Below the pieces are notes generated by a model. It was not told where the DNA came from, made no database searches, and saw only the letters and a list, made by a program, of their open reading frames with translations. 46,947 bases of DNA from Clostridia bacterium (GTDB taxonomy: Bacteria > Bacillota > Clostridia > Lachnospirales > Lachnospiraceae), in contig QKAS01000053.1 in assembly GCA_003246295.1 (NCBI GenBank), positions 1 through 46,947 on the forward strand, given 5' to 3'. The position numbers and the translations under genes are program-made. This document shows, piece by piece, positions 1 to 8,962 of the stretch; the first letter of the stretch is position 1; every line of letters starts with the position of its first letter.

Positions 1-984
1 GAAAAAGTAATTAATTTTTGTAGTGATAACTATCTGGTTGAAAATCATATAATAAGTGTAACATTAAATATTGGAGTAGCTTGCTATCCATGTGATTCAA
101 AGAATATGGAGGAGCTTATTCGGAATGCTGATACTGCAATGATGCAGGCTAGAAAAACCGGATTTAATGTAATTCAAAAATATGACAAGCAGATAGGGAT
201 CTACATCAACAAAAGAGACAGAATTGAGTTAAAGTTGAAAAAGGTTCTATATGATGAAGAGTTTTCCCTGCAGTTTCAGCCACAAGTCAACTGTAATGAT
301 GGAAACATTTATGGTGTAGAAGCTTTATTAAGGTGGTTTACAAAAAAAGGTGATTATATTCCACCAATGGATTTTATTCCGATTACAGAAGAGAATGGAA
401 TGGTAATTTCTCTGGGTTACTGGATTATGGAACAGGCGGCAAGCCAATTAGCAAATTGGAAAAAAATGTATGCATCTAAGATAAAAATGGCAATTAATGT
501 ATCGAGCAAACAGCTGATGGAAGAGAACTTTACGGATAAATTAATTCAGATCTTAGAGAATTATCAGATACCAAAACAAGATTTTGAAATTGAAATTACT
601 GAGAATATTCAGCTTGAGACGAATTCTATGATTCATGAGACGCTAGCCAAGTTATCATCATATGGAATTTCTATTGCGATTGATGATTTTGGGACAGGTT
701 ATTCTTCGCTCTATTATATAAGAGAACTTCCAGTCAATAGAATCAAGATTGCAAAAGAATTGATAGATCATATAGACCATGATATTTATGCGAAGTCTAT
801 CGTTCAGATGGTTATTTCAGTTGCGAAGGTAAATAATATAAAAGTGATAGCAGAAGGTGTTGAAACAAAAGAACAGTGGGAATGTCTGAAAGAGATGGAA
901 TGCGATGAAATACAAGGATACTTATTTTCCAAGCCACTTGTTCCAAATGAGCTAGAAAAAAACTGGTTTGGAAATAATGATTAG
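1..984 (+). CDS. GGDEF-EAL cyclic-di-GMP protein, 5' end outside window
   Basis: The reading frame is open from base 1, so the start and any N-terminal sensor lie upstream. The first ~55 residues are the tail of a GGDEF domain (typical IGVACYP and NADTAMMQA stretches). An EAL phosphodiesterase domain follows: VEALLRW, the Asn of NVSSKQL, the Glu of EIEITE, the DDFGTGYSSL loop, EGVET and QGYLFSKPL are all present. These supply most metal and substrate ligands for hydrolysis of c-di-GMP to pGpG. One departure is visible: after the catalytic-loop Lys, the usual KID reads KIA. Whether the GGDEF half is active cannot be judged because its signature is off the edge. The gene ends 12 bases before the next c-di-GMP gene, suggesting co-transcription. 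Domain family is near certain; activity is inferred. Confidence 0.9.
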   Translation, partial: EKVINFCSDNYLVENHIISVTLNIGVACYPCDSKNMEELIRNADTAMMQARKTGFNVIQKYDKQIGIYINKRDRIELKLKKVLYDEEFSLQFQPQVNCNDGNIYGVEALLRWFTKKGDYIPPMDFIPITEENGMVISLGYWIMEQAASQLANWKKMYASKIKMAINVSSKQLMEENFTDKLIQILENYQIPKQDFEIEITENIQLETNSMIHETLAKLSSYGISIAIDDFGTGYSSLYYIRELPVNRIKIAKELIDHIDHDIYAKSIVQMVISVAKVNNIKVIAEGVETKEQWECLKEMECDEIQGYLFSKPLVPNELEKNWFGNND

Positions 985-1020
985 ACCTAAAATAATATGA
1001 TGAGAGGAAGTGTCGGTGTT

Positions 1021-2262
1021 TTGGAAATACTAAATACATTAAAATCATTAATACTTCTTGATGTAAAGTCTTTGATGGGTGTATTAGTCTGGGGAGATTT
1101 TGCATTAGCTGCACTTTCTTTTAGTTATCATAAATTTCATAATACAAGTGGCGAAAAAAATCAAATCATGAAGTTTGGATTCTCTAAATTAATGCAATCA
1201 ATTGCCTGGTTATTTTTATTTTTAAGAGGCGATATACCAGATATCATGTCAATTTATCTTGGTAATTGTTTGCTCTATGTTAGCATATATTTGGAATCCA
1301 ATATTATGCTTAAGATGATAGAAGGTCTTTCAAAGAGATGGTACAAGGTTCAGAGTGTTATATTAGGAATCGCTTTGTGTATCTTTGTTTTGAGTGAGGT
1401 AAGCATTGGAAATAGTAATGTGAGAATTGCTATTTCATCTATCAATATTTTACTTTTTTTCTTATGCCCAACTTTGATTTATATTTTAGACAAAAAAGGA
1501 ACTGCATTTAAAAGATATCTCGGAACCAATCTATTTATCTTTTTGGTTGTTCTTCTCATTCGTGCTGTGCAATCTCTTCTGTTTGAAGAATTAAATTTGT
1601 TTACGAATAATTTGTTTCAGAGCATTACCTTCATTACACTGATTTTACTGATGTTTATAAATGGAGCGGGGTTTTTACTACTCATGTATGAATCTACGGA
1701 TCTTTTAATTAAGTCAATCGCAGACTTAGACCCATTGACGCAGATAAGTAATCGTAGAAATTTTATGTTAAAGGCAGAAGCATATTTCGAGAGGCACAAA
1801 AAGAATCAAAAACCGATTGCATTACTTTTTGCTGATATCGATCGCTTTAAGCAGATCAATGATACCTATGGTCATTTAGCGGGAGATGAGATATTGAAGA
1901 AAGTTGCAAACATCATTTCGGATAGTATAAGGCCTATGGATTTATGTTCCAGGTACGGTGGTGAAGAGTTTGTGATCTGCCTATTTGAGGCTGATGAAAG
2001 TCAGGCGGTCATGATTGCAGAACGAATACGAGAGAAAATGAAGCTCGGGTTGCTGTTTGAGGGAAGAACAATTGCATATACGATAAGTATTGGAGTTTAT
2101 TCAAGGATACCAGATGAGCAGACGAAACTTGAAAAATTCATAGATTTTAGCGATAAAGCAATGTATATAGCGAAAAAAGAAGGTAGAGACCGAGTGATTT
2201 GTTATAAAGAGCATTATCAAGATGTAAGCGGAAAGGAAAGAAACATGAATGAAAAATATTGA
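1021..2262 (+). CDS. Membrane-bound diguanylate cyclase (GGDEF)
   Basis: This enzyme should make c-di-GMP from two GTP at the cytoplasmic membrane. About 230 N-terminal residues form six or seven hydrophobic segments, an unassigned membrane sensor. The C-terminal ~170 residues are a complete GGDEF domain with DPLTQISNRR, FADIDRFKQINDTYGH and the active signature GGEEF. Five residues before GGEEF lies RPMD, an RxxD inhibitory I-site, so product feedback is likely. I chose TTG 1021 because AGAGGAAG ends 10 bases upstream of it. In-frame ATGs at 997 and 1000 have no ribosome site and would add eight residues. The 3' end overlaps the next GGDEF gene by 14 bases. The GGDEF assignment is firm; the start is less certain. 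Confidence 0.88.
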   Translation: MEILNTLKSLILLDVKSLMGVLVWGDFALAALSFSYHKFHNTSGEKNQIMKFGFSKLMQSIAWLFLFLRGDIPDIMSIYLGNCLLYVSIYLESNIMLKMIEGLSKRWYKVQSVILGIALCIFVLSEVSIGNSNVRIAISSINILLFFLCPTLIYILDKKGTAFKRYLGTNLFIFLVVLLIRAVQSLLFEELNLFTNNLFQSITFITLILLMFINGAGFLLLMYESTDLLIKSIADLDPLTQISNRRNFMLKAEAYFERHKKNQKPIALLFADIDRFKQINDTYGHLAGDEILKKVANIISDSIRPMDLCSRYGGEEFVICLFEADESQAVMIAERIREKMKLGLLFEGRTIAYTISIGVYSRIPDEQTKLEKFIDFSDKAMYIAKKEGRDRVICYKEHYQDVSGKERNMNEKY

Positions 2263-2961
2263 TAACATGGATAAAAAAAGAATTAAGGCGAGTAAGTTTG
2301 GAAATCTTTTGTTATTTGTTATAGCTTATGTATTACTTTCCGTTGTGATTCGTGATATTGCGTTAACCGATAAAAATATAAAAATACTGGGATTCGAGAT
2401 AACAACATCAGCATTAAGAGGGATCATTACACAAATACAAATGCTTATTAGTGTTTACATAGTATTAAAAGAAAATAGAATGGGGTATATAGCCAGTGTT
2501 TTATTAAATATGTATAGCATGCTAATCGCAATTTTTTTCATGGTACAAACAAAATCACCAACTGCACTTCCGGGTGTAATCTCCTATGCTGGAGCATTTT
2601 TAATTATCACATTAATTATTTTTTATAAAAAAAGAGCAGGTGGTTATTTAACAGAAATTGAAAGTCAAAAAATGAATTTGATAGAATCTGAGAGTAAGTT
2701 ACACAAAATGGCATTTTACGATTCCCTTACAGGTCTGCCAAATAAGGAATTATTTATAAACCGATTAGAACAAAATATCAGTCTGGCAAAGCGCAACGGT
2801 AAATTAATTGGAACTATGTTTATCGATCTAGATTCTTTTAAATCAGTAAATGATACCATGAGCATGAAGCTACAACATACGGAAGCTATTGCTTTGATCG
2901 TAAAAGAGATAGTGAAGTAGAAGATATGCTTGAAAATGCTTTGAAGTCTGTGATAGTATGA
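2249..2961 (+). pseudogene. Decayed membrane GGDEF gene
   Basis: The frame opens with ATG 2249 (AAAGGAAAG just upstream) and encodes about five hydrophobic segments, then a GGDEF start: AFYDSLTGLPNKELF, FIDLDSFKSVNDTM. It then stops at 2918-2920 after 223 residues, with no GGDEF signature at all. The family would continue NDTMGHEAGD. Around 2857-2871 the bases spell the expected HEA only in the frame one step over, as if one base were lost after NDTM. That frame runs on to a stop at 2959-2961 as FDRKRDSEVEDMLENALK, which resembles linker sequence found after GGDEF domains. A frameshift plus loss of the catalytic core is the simplest reading. If translated, the product would be a membrane stub unable to make c-di-GMP. 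Confidence 0.75.
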
Positions 2962-3011
2962 AGTAATCATTAACAATTGCAAGTAATCAAGGTTCAATTT
3001 AGTGGACAAAT

Positions 3012-3051
3012 AAAAAAGTGAAGAAAACCTTGTAAAACCGGCATTCTTCAC
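3012..3051 (-). terminator. Rho-independent terminator of tRNA-Leu
   Basis: On the minus strand an 8-bp stem (GTGAAGAA / TTCTTCAC) with an 18-base loop is followed by six T residues, about 20 bases beyond the tRNA 3' end. Confidence 0.75.
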
Positions 3052-3071
3052 TCAATCGGGCAAATTAAAAA

Positions 3072-3155
3072 TGCAGGAAAAGGGACTTGAACCCTCAGGG
3101 TATTGCTACCACACGGACCTGAACCGTGCGCGTCTGCCAATTCCGCCATTCCTGC
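3072..3155 (-). tRNA. tRNA-Leu (anticodon CAG)
   Basis: The minus strand folds as a class II tRNA: acceptor GCAGGAA/TTCCTGC, anticodon stem CACGG/CCGTG around the loop TTCAGGT giving anticodon CAG (reads CUG), a long variable arm typical of tRNA-Leu, and a T arm with TTCAAGT. Discriminator base is A. No CCA is encoded, so it must be added after transcription. It is a single gene with its own promoter and terminator. Confidence 0.95.
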
Positions 3156-3166
3156 GTACCTTTAAA

Positions 3167-3195
3167 ATTATAACGGCTTTTAATCTTTATGTCAA
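3167..3195 (-). promoter_or_regulatory. Consensus sigma-A promoter of tRNA-Leu
   Basis: On the minus strand TTGACA (3190-3195) and TATAAT (3167-3172) are separated by exactly 17 bases, a perfect match to the housekeeping consensus, a few bases upstream of the tRNA 5' end at 3155. Confidence 0.9.
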
Positions 3196-3233
3196 CAATG
3201 AAATGTAAAAATAAATTGAAAAGAAAGACAAAC

Positions 3234-4175
3234 ATGAATTTTATCATTTTTGATTTAGAATGGAATCAGGCAAGCAATGAAGCCGATCCAAACAAAAAAA
3301 TACTTCCCTTTGAAGTTATAGAAATTGGAGCAGTCAAACTGGATTCTCATAAGAACCAGGTTGGAAGCTTTAGTAAACTGATTAAACCATATGTATATAC
3401 TAAAATGCATCCAATCACAAAGAAAATGCTACATTTACAGGTTGAAGATTTTAATAAAGAAGATGATTTTGTGGATTGTATGAATGAATTTTTAGAGTGG
3501 TGTGGAAAAGATTACACTTTTTGCACATGGGGAGTATTGGATTTGCTAGAATTGCAACGTAATATGAAGTATTATTACATGAATTCATTGTCTAACGGTC
3601 CATTAAAATATCTTGATATACAAAAGTTATTTAGTTTGGAGTTTGAAGATGGTAAATCGAGACGTACTTTGGAACATGCCGTTGATTTATTGAAAATTGA
3701 GAAAGATATACCTTTTCATAGGGCGTATAGTGATGCATATTATACAGCAAAAGTTTTTTCTGAGATAAAGAATCCAGCAGTTGAGAGTAAATACTCTTTT
3801 GATGTTTTTACACCTCCAAAAACAAAAAAGGATGAGATAAAAATTGTATTTGATACATATGAGAAATACATATCAAGAACTTTTGAAGATAAAAATGCGG
3901 CAATGGATGATAGAGAGGTTATGAGTACAAAGTGCTTTTATTGTCACAAAAATATTAAGAAAAAAATAAAATGGTTTACAGTAAATGGAAAGCATTTTTT
4001 AAGCTTGTCCTACTGTGATGTACATGGTCCAATGAAGTCTAAAATTCGAATTAAAAAATCGGAGGATGATTTTACATATGTAATTAAAACATCAAAATTC
4101 ATACCTAAAGAGGATGCAGATGAGTTGATTGAAAAGTATCATAAATACAAAAAAGGTAAACCTTCACAAACATGA
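3234..4175 (+). CDS. DEDDh 3'-5' exonuclease with Cys-containing C-terminal region
   Basis: Residues ~1-180 form an RNase T/DnaQ-type exonuclease domain. The ExoI motif has Asp7 and Glu9 in IIFDLEWNQ, the ExoII region has Asp in CTWGVLDLLEL, and ExoIII reads HRAYSDAYYTA with His and Asp. This gives all five DEDDh residues for metal-dependent 3' end trimming; whether the substrate is DNA or RNA is not visible. The last ~110 residues carry CFYC and CDVH, four ligands that could bind zinc. I chose ATG 3234 because the protein then begins right at the first strand of the fold; an in-frame ATG at 3189 lies on the tRNA promoter. The next gene starts 13 bases after the stop. No pathway role is indicated. 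Confidence 0.85.
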   Translation: MNFIIFDLEWNQASNEADPNKKILPFEVIEIGAVKLDSHKNQVGSFSKLIKPYVYTKMHPITKKMLHLQVEDFNKEDDFVDCMNEFLEWCGKDYTFCTWGVLDLLELQRNMKYYYMNSLSNGPLKYLDIQKLFSLEFEDGKSRRTLEHAVDLLKIEKDIPFHRAYSDAYYTAKVFSEIKNPAVESKYSFDVFTPPKTKKDEIKIVFDTYEKYISRTFEDKNAAMDDREVMSTKCFYCHKNIKKKIKWFTVNGKHFLSLSYCDVHGPMKSKIRIKKSEDDFTYVIKTSKFIPKEDADELIEKYHKYKKGKPSQT

Positions 4176-4188
4176 AAGGAGAAGATGT

Positions 4189-5016
4189 GTGGAATTCAAA
4201 CATGAGTTAGTAGTACCTAATAATGATCTTCCTTTTCGCATGTTTGTTTTTGAGGGGAAAAATGGAAATTATCAAGTCGTAAAACACTGGCATAATACTG
4301 TAGAATTATTTTTGGTGTTTGAAGGAAACATTGATTTTTATATTAATTCATTGCATTATCCTATATCAAAAAATCAATTCATTCTTGTAAATTCCAATGA
4401 AATACATTCGATTGAAGCACCCAGAGAAAATTTTACAATTGTTATACAGATACCGCAAGAGACTTTTGAAGCATATAGAGAAGAAGAATATATATTATTT
4501 AAAAGTACTAGATATGAAGAAGATTCTGAACTTATTGGCTTGATAAGAAATATGTATAGGGTATATGCAGAAAAGAAATATGGATATGAATTAGAGGTAA
4601 AAAGTTTTTTTTATAAATTATTACATATTCTAATTATAAAATATAAAGAAAAGGATATTGATAAAGAGAGAATTAGACAGAACAGACAGCTAGAAAAGTT
4701 GTCCCACATTACAGAATATATCCAGGAATGTTATAGAGAGGATATTACATTAGAAAGTATTGCTTCCAAGTTTGGATTTTCACCTACATACCTTTCCAGA
4801 ATATTTCAAAAATATGCAAAGATTAACTATAAAAGTTATCTGCTTGATGTCAGGGTGCAACATGGGTTTAAAGAATTAATGAATACAGATAAAACAGTAG
4901 GAGAAATAGCAGAAAATAATGGTTTTCCTGATAGCAGGAGTTTTTCAAAGGCATTTATGAAGAGATATGGTGTTCTACCTAGTGTGTATAGAAAAGAGGT
5001 AAAATCAAGAAAATAA
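4189..5016 (+). CDS. AraC-family transcriptional regulator
   Basis: The product has an N-terminal cupin sensor (residues ~15-110, with KHWHNTVELFLVFEG and NEIHSIEAP, typical sugar-binding AraC sensors) and a C-terminal pair of helix-turn-helix motifs (LESIASKFGFSPTYLSRIFQ, then VGEIAENNGFPDSRSFSKAF) ending PSVYRKE. It is set directly upstream of a sugar isomerase-kinase operon on the same strand, so it most likely controls that operon, usually as an activator responding to the pentose or deoxyhexose; this is inference from position. The start is GTG 4189, with AGGAG 7 bases upstream; an upstream in-frame ATG at 4129 lies inside the exonuclease gene. About 276 residues, normal for the family. 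Confidence 0.88.
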   Translation: MEFKHELVVPNNDLPFRMFVFEGKNGNYQVVKHWHNTVELFLVFEGNIDFYINSLHYPISKNQFILVNSNEIHSIEAPRENFTIVIQIPQETFEAYREEEYILFKSTRYEEDSELIGLIRNMYRVYAEKKYGYELEVKSFFYKLLHILIIKYKEKDIDKERIRQNRQLEKLSHITEYIQECYREDITLESIASKFGFSPTYLSRIFQKYAKINYKSYLLDVRVQHGFKELMNTDKTVGEIAENNGFPDSRSFSKAFMKRYGVLPSVYRKEVKSRK

Positions 5017-5020
5017 TTAA

Positions 5021-5048
5021 TTAAAAAAAGGCAAGAAAATGCTATAAT
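5021..5048 (+). promoter_or_regulatory. Possible promoter of the sugar operon
   Basis: TATAAT at 5043-5048 is a perfect -10. The only -35 candidate is TTAAAA at 5021-5026 (16-base spacer), a weak match as expected for an activator-dependent promoter. It lies between the AraC gene and the operon. Confidence 0.4.
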
Positions 5049-5170
5049 TTAGATAAGTTAATGGTGGAAATTAAAGGAAGAATTGCATATAATGAGGACA
5101 AAGAAGAGTGAGTGCAAAAAATGTTAGCATTTACTCTTTTTTAGAAACAAATTTAATAGGGAGGAAAAAA

Positions 5171-5794
5171 ATGCAAATAAAGAAAGCAACAGATGTTGCG
5201 TTTAAAGAGTATGGCAGGGTGGTCACAGGTAAATTTGATCTGGAAGATTTAACAAGAATTATGAATTTAACAGAAGCGCCAACAGATGCTGTTATTTATT
5301 ATCCATCAATTAAAGAACTGGAAGAATTACCAGTCGCTGAAGAAATCAGAAAGAGCTTTTTTGGAGAACTTCCTATGCAGATTGGTTACTGCAATGGGAC
5401 AAATACAAAATTAAATGCCTTGGAGTATCATCGAAATTCCGAGTTTGGTATTGCAATCTCTGATATGATTATTTTAGTAGGAAAACAACAGGATATTCAG
5501 GATGATTTCACATATGAAACATCTAAGGTAGAAGCATTTTATGTAAATGCAGGAGAAATGATTGAGATGTACGCAACTACATTACATTATGCTCCCTGCA
5601 GCGTTGATGGTAAACCATTTCGCAACGTTGTAATTCTTCCAAAAGGTACAAATACGGATATAGAAACTCAATTTTCAAATATGGGCGAAGATGCACTTAT
5701 GACAGCAAAAAACAAGTGGTTGATTGCGCATGAAAATGCAAAAATTGAAGGTGCTGTTAACGGGTTAAAAGGAATCAATATTGAAGTAAAATAA
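5171..5794 (+). CDS. DUF4867 family protein, cupin-like, sugar operon
   Basis: A 207-residue soluble protein that I recognise as the DUF4867 type found next to sugar kinases and isomerases in Clostridia. It has no signal peptide or membrane segment. The region LNALEYHRNSEFGIAISDMIILVG followed by a Glu- and His-bearing stretch (AGEMIEMYATTLHYAPC) looks like a cupin barrel with possible metal ligands, so a small-molecule epimerase, lyase or mutarotase role is imaginable but unproven. ATG 5171 is preceded by GGGAGG at 5159-5164; the frame also opens at 5108 without a good ribosome site. It is the first gene of a three-gene unit with the isomerase and xylulokinase-type kinase. Confidence 0.75.
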   Translation: MQIKKATDVAFKEYGRVVTGKFDLEDLTRIMNLTEAPTDAVIYYPSIKELEELPVAEEIRKSFFGELPMQIGYCNGTNTKLNALEYHRNSEFGIAISDMIILVGKQQDIQDDFTYETSKVEAFYVNAGEMIEMYATTLHYAPCSVDGKPFRNVVILPKGTNTDIETQFSNMGEDALMTAKNKWLIAHENAKIEGAVNGLKGINIEVK

Positions 5795-5888
5795 TGCTTG
5801 GTAATTTTTAATTAGATCTATAATATCGTACTTAAATTATATACAAATAAAAATGTTTATTCTGCAAACGCAGAGAATGGAGGAATTT

Positions 5889-7376
5889 ATGTTTCAAAAT
5901 ATGCCACAGGTAAAAGTAGGTATCGTTGCTGTCAGCAGGGACTGTTTCCCTGAAACACTTTCTGTTTCAAGAAGAGAAGCTTTGGTAAAAGCTTACAAAG
6001 AAAAATATGGAGAAGCAGATATTTATGAGTGTCCAATCTGTATCGTTGAAAGTGAAATTCATATGGTACAGGCTCTTGAAGATATTAAAAAAGCAGGATG
6101 TAATGCACTTTGTGTATACTTAGGAAACTTTGGTCCTGAAATTTCAGAAACACTTCTTGCAAAACACTTTGATGGACCAGCAATGTATGTTGCAGCTGCT
6201 GAGGAAACAGGTGATAATTTATTAGGCGGCAGAGGCGATGCTTATTGTGGTATGCTAAACGCAAGCTACAATTTAAAACTTCGTAATATTAAAGCATATA
6301 TTCCGGAATACCCTGTTGGAACGGCAGAAGAATGTGCAGATATGATCAAAGAATTCGTTCCAATTGCAAGAGGAATCGTAGGACTATCTGATCTTAAGAT
6401 TATTAGCTTTGGACCTCGTCCATTAAACTTCCTTGCATGTAATGCACCCATCAAACAGTTATATAATCTTGGTGTTGAAATTGAAGAAAATTCCGAATTA
6501 GACTTATTTGAAGCATTTAATAAACATGCTGGAGATCCAAGAATCGCTGATGTTGTAAAAGATATGGAAGCAGAACTTGGTGAAGGAAATATGAAACCTG
6601 AAATCCTTCCAAAACTTGCGCAGTATGAATTAACCCTTCTTGACTGGATTGAAGCACACAAAGGATACAGAAAATATGTTGCGATTGCTGGAAAATGCTG
6701 GCCAGCATTCCAGACTCAGTTTGGATTTGTTCCTTGCTATGTAAACAGCAGATTAACAGGAATGGGAATTCCAGTTTCCTGTGAAGTTGATATTTATGGC
6801 GCATTGAGTGAATTTGTTGGAACATGTATCAGTGAAGATGCAGTAACACTTCTTGATATCAACAATTCTGTTCCTGCTGATATGTACAATCAGGATATTA
6901 AAGGAAAATTTGATTATACATTAAAAGATGTGTTTATGGGATTCCACTGTGGAAATACATCCTCAAAGAAACTTTCTGCATGTTCTATGAAATATCAGAT
7001 GATTATGGCAAGAAATTTACCTGAAGAAGTTACACAGGGAACGCTTGAAGGAGATATTGTTCCAGGAGAAATTACTTTCTTCCGTTTACAGAGCACAGCA
7101 GATTCAAAACTTCGTGCATACATCGCACAGGGTGAAGTCCTTCCAGTAGCAACAAGATCATTTGGATCAATTGGTATTTTTGCAATTCCTGAAATGGGAA
7201 GATTTTATCGTCACGTACTGATTGAAGGAAACTATCCTCATCATGGAGCTGTTGCTTTTGGTCACTTTGGAAAAGCATTATATGAAGTATTTAAATATAT
7301 TGGAGTTCCTGTTGATGAAATTGGATTTAATCAACCTAAAAACATGATGTACCCAACTGAAAATCCATTTGCATAA
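5889..7376 (+). CDS. L-fucose/L-arabinose isomerase family protein
   Basis: A 495-residue cytoplasmic enzyme of the COG2407 type, related to L-fucose isomerase but about 100 residues shorter than classical FucI. Candidate metal ligands in the family order are the Glu of CEVDIYGAL, the Asp of LLDINNS, and His in GFHCGNT and NYPHHGAVAFGHFG. The family interconverts an aldose and a ketose with a divalent metal. The following gene is a xylulokinase homologue, so the product is probably a ketose such as D-xylulose or a close relative; the exact sugar cannot be read from the sequence. Start ATG 5889 has GGAGG at 5879-5883; an in-frame ATG at 5853 does not. Leader bases 5861-5874 hold a short palindrome (TCTGC/GCAGA). 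Confidence 0.85.
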   Translation: MFQNMPQVKVGIVAVSRDCFPETLSVSRREALVKAYKEKYGEADIYECPICIVESEIHMVQALEDIKKAGCNALCVYLGNFGPEISETLLAKHFDGPAMYVAAAEETGDNLLGGRGDAYCGMLNASYNLKLRNIKAYIPEYPVGTAEECADMIKEFVPIARGIVGLSDLKIISFGPRPLNFLACNAPIKQLYNLGVEIEENSELDLFEAFNKHAGDPRIADVVKDMEAELGEGNMKPEILPKLAQYELTLLDWIEAHKGYRKYVAIAGKCWPAFQTQFGFVPCYVNSRLTGMGIPVSCEVDIYGALSEFVGTCISEDAVTLLDINNSVPADMYNQDIKGKFDYTLKDVFMGFHCGNTSSKKLSACSMKYQMIMARNLPEEVTQGTLEGDIVPGEITFFRLQSTADSKLRAYIAQGEVLPVATRSFGSIGIFAIPEMGRFYRHVLIEGNYPHHGAVAFGHFGKALYEVFKYIGVPVDEIGFNQPKNMMYPTENPFA

Positions 7377-7398
7377 ATTGCAGTAAAGGAGGATTTCT

Positions 7399-8868
7399 AT
7401 GTTATATATTGGTGTAGATTTAGGAACATCAGCTGTAAAATTGCTTTTAATGAGTGGTAATGGAAAGATTGAGAAAATTGTATCAAGAGAGTACCCACTC
7501 TTCTTCCCACATCCTAGTTGGTCTGAACAAAATCCTGAAGATTGGTGGAATGCCGTTCTTGACGGGCTTGCAGAACTTGTGAAGGATTGTGATAAATCAC
7601 AGATAGCAGGTATCAGTTTTGGTGGACAGATGCATGGTCTTGTTATTCTAGATGAGAATGATCAGGTCATTAGACCTGCTATTCTTTGGAATGACGGTAG
7701 AACGACAGAGGAATGTGATTATTTAAATCAGGTCATTGGTAAAGAGACCTTGTCAAAATATACAGGTAACATTTCATTTACTGGTTTTACAGCACCGAAA
7801 GTTCTCTGGGTAAAAAACAAAGAACCAGAAAATTTTGCTAAAATTAAAAAAATTATGCTTCCAAAAGACTATATTGCGTATATGTTGTCAGGAAGTTTTT
7901 GCACAGACGTATCAGATGCTTCTGGAATGTTACTGTTTGATGTAAAAAATAAAACATGGTCCAAAGAAATGATGGATATCTGCAGTGTCAGAGAAGACCA
8001 GCTTGCTAAGATCTATGAAAGCTATGAAGTGGTTGGAACTTTAAAACCTGAATTAGCATCTAAGCTTGGATTATCCGAATCCGTTAAAATAGCTGCAGGT
8101 GCAGGTGATAATGCAGCAGCCGCCGTTGGAACAGGAACAGTTGGAAATAATGTATGTAATATTTCTATTGGCACATCAGGAACGGTTTTTATTTCAAATG
8201 AGAATTTTAATGTTGATCAGAATAATGCATTACATTCTTTTGCACATGCAGACGGTAATTTCCATTTAATGGGATGTATGTTAAGTGCAGGTTCTTGCAG
8301 TAAATGGTGGATGGAAGAAATTCTTGGTACCAAAGAATATGCCAAAGAAGAAAAAGAAATTACAAAACTTGGAGAAAATCACGTTTACTTCCTTCCATAT
8401 CTTATGGGAGAGAGATCACCATTAAATGATCCATATGCAAGAGGAACCTTTATAGGTATGACGATGGATACTTCAAGAACAGATATGACACAAGCTGTGT
8501 TAGAAGGCGTTGCTTTTGCAATCAGGGATTCACTTGAAGTCGTTAAGAGTCTTGGAATTGAAATCACACGTTCCAAACTTTGCGGTGGTGGTGCAAAGAG
8601 TCCATTATGGAGAAAAATGTTTGCAAATATTTTAAACATCGAACTTGACCTCATTGAAAGTGAAGAGGGTCCTGGTTATGGTGGTGCAATGCTAGCAGCT
8701 GTTGCCTGTGGAGAATATGCATCTGTGGAAGAAGCAGCTCAAAAACTTGTAAAAGTTGTGAATACTGTAAAACCAGATCCAGAACTTGTTGCAAAATATG
8801 AAGCTCAATATCAGAAATTCAGACAGATCTATCCGGCTGCAAAGGAATTATTTAAAAAAATAGTATAA
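7399..8868 (+). CDS. xylB: Xylulokinase-type FGGY sugar kinase
   Basis: 489 residues, matching the length of xylulokinase. The FGGY fold begins with the phosphate loop GVDLGTSAVKLLL. GGQMHGLV at ~74-81 is the sugar-contact motif characteristic of xylulokinase, and the catalytic Asp lies in AGAGDNAAAAVGTG at ~235-248. The C-terminal adenosine motif reads LCGGGAKSPLWRKM. Expected reaction: ATP plus D-xylulose gives D-xylulose 5-phosphate for the pentose phosphate pathway. AAAGGAGG ends 7 bases before the ATG, and the gene lies 22 bases after the isomerase, so the two are co-translated from one message ended by the hairpin at 8911. Because the partner isomerase is not a classical xylose isomerase, a related ketose is a possible substrate. 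Confidence 0.9.
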   Translation: MLYIGVDLGTSAVKLLLMSGNGKIEKIVSREYPLFFPHPSWSEQNPEDWWNAVLDGLAELVKDCDKSQIAGISFGGQMHGLVILDENDQVIRPAILWNDGRTTEECDYLNQVIGKETLSKYTGNISFTGFTAPKVLWVKNKEPENFAKIKKIMLPKDYIAYMLSGSFCTDVSDASGMLLFDVKNKTWSKEMMDICSVREDQLAKIYESYEVVGTLKPELASKLGLSESVKIAAGAGDNAAAAVGTGTVGNNVCNISIGTSGTVFISNENFNVDQNNALHSFAHADGNFHLMGCMLSAGSCSKWWMEEILGTKEYAKEEKEITKLGENHVYFLPYLMGERSPLNDPYARGTFIGMTMDTSRTDMTQAVLEGVAFAIRDSLEVVKSLGIEITRSKLCGGGAKSPLWRKMFANILNIELDLIESEEGPGYGGAMLAAVACGEYASVEEAAQKLVKVVNTVKPDPELVAKYEAQYQKFRQIYPAAKELFKKIV

Positions 8869-8910
8869 GCAATTTTCCATAATGCTATACAAAAATCTAA
8901 ATTTGCAATA

Positions 8911-8948
8911 AAAGAGAGAGACAGAAATAGCCGTCTCTCTCTTTTTTA
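8911..8948 (+). terminator. Terminator of the sugar operon
   Basis: A perfect 12-bp stem (AAAGAGAGAGAC / GTCTCTCTCTTT) with a 10-base loop runs into six T residues. The A-rich left side gives a short T run on the other strand too, so it may also stop the convergent lipoprotein gene. Confidence 0.92.
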
Positions 8949-8962
8949 TGTCAATAACATGA

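Noticed and set aside
5861..5874. A catabolite-response (cre) site before the isomerase
   Set aside because: TCTGC-AAAC-GCAGA is palindromic and contains AAACG, but it lacks the full cre consensus and lies just after the likely leader of an internal gene.
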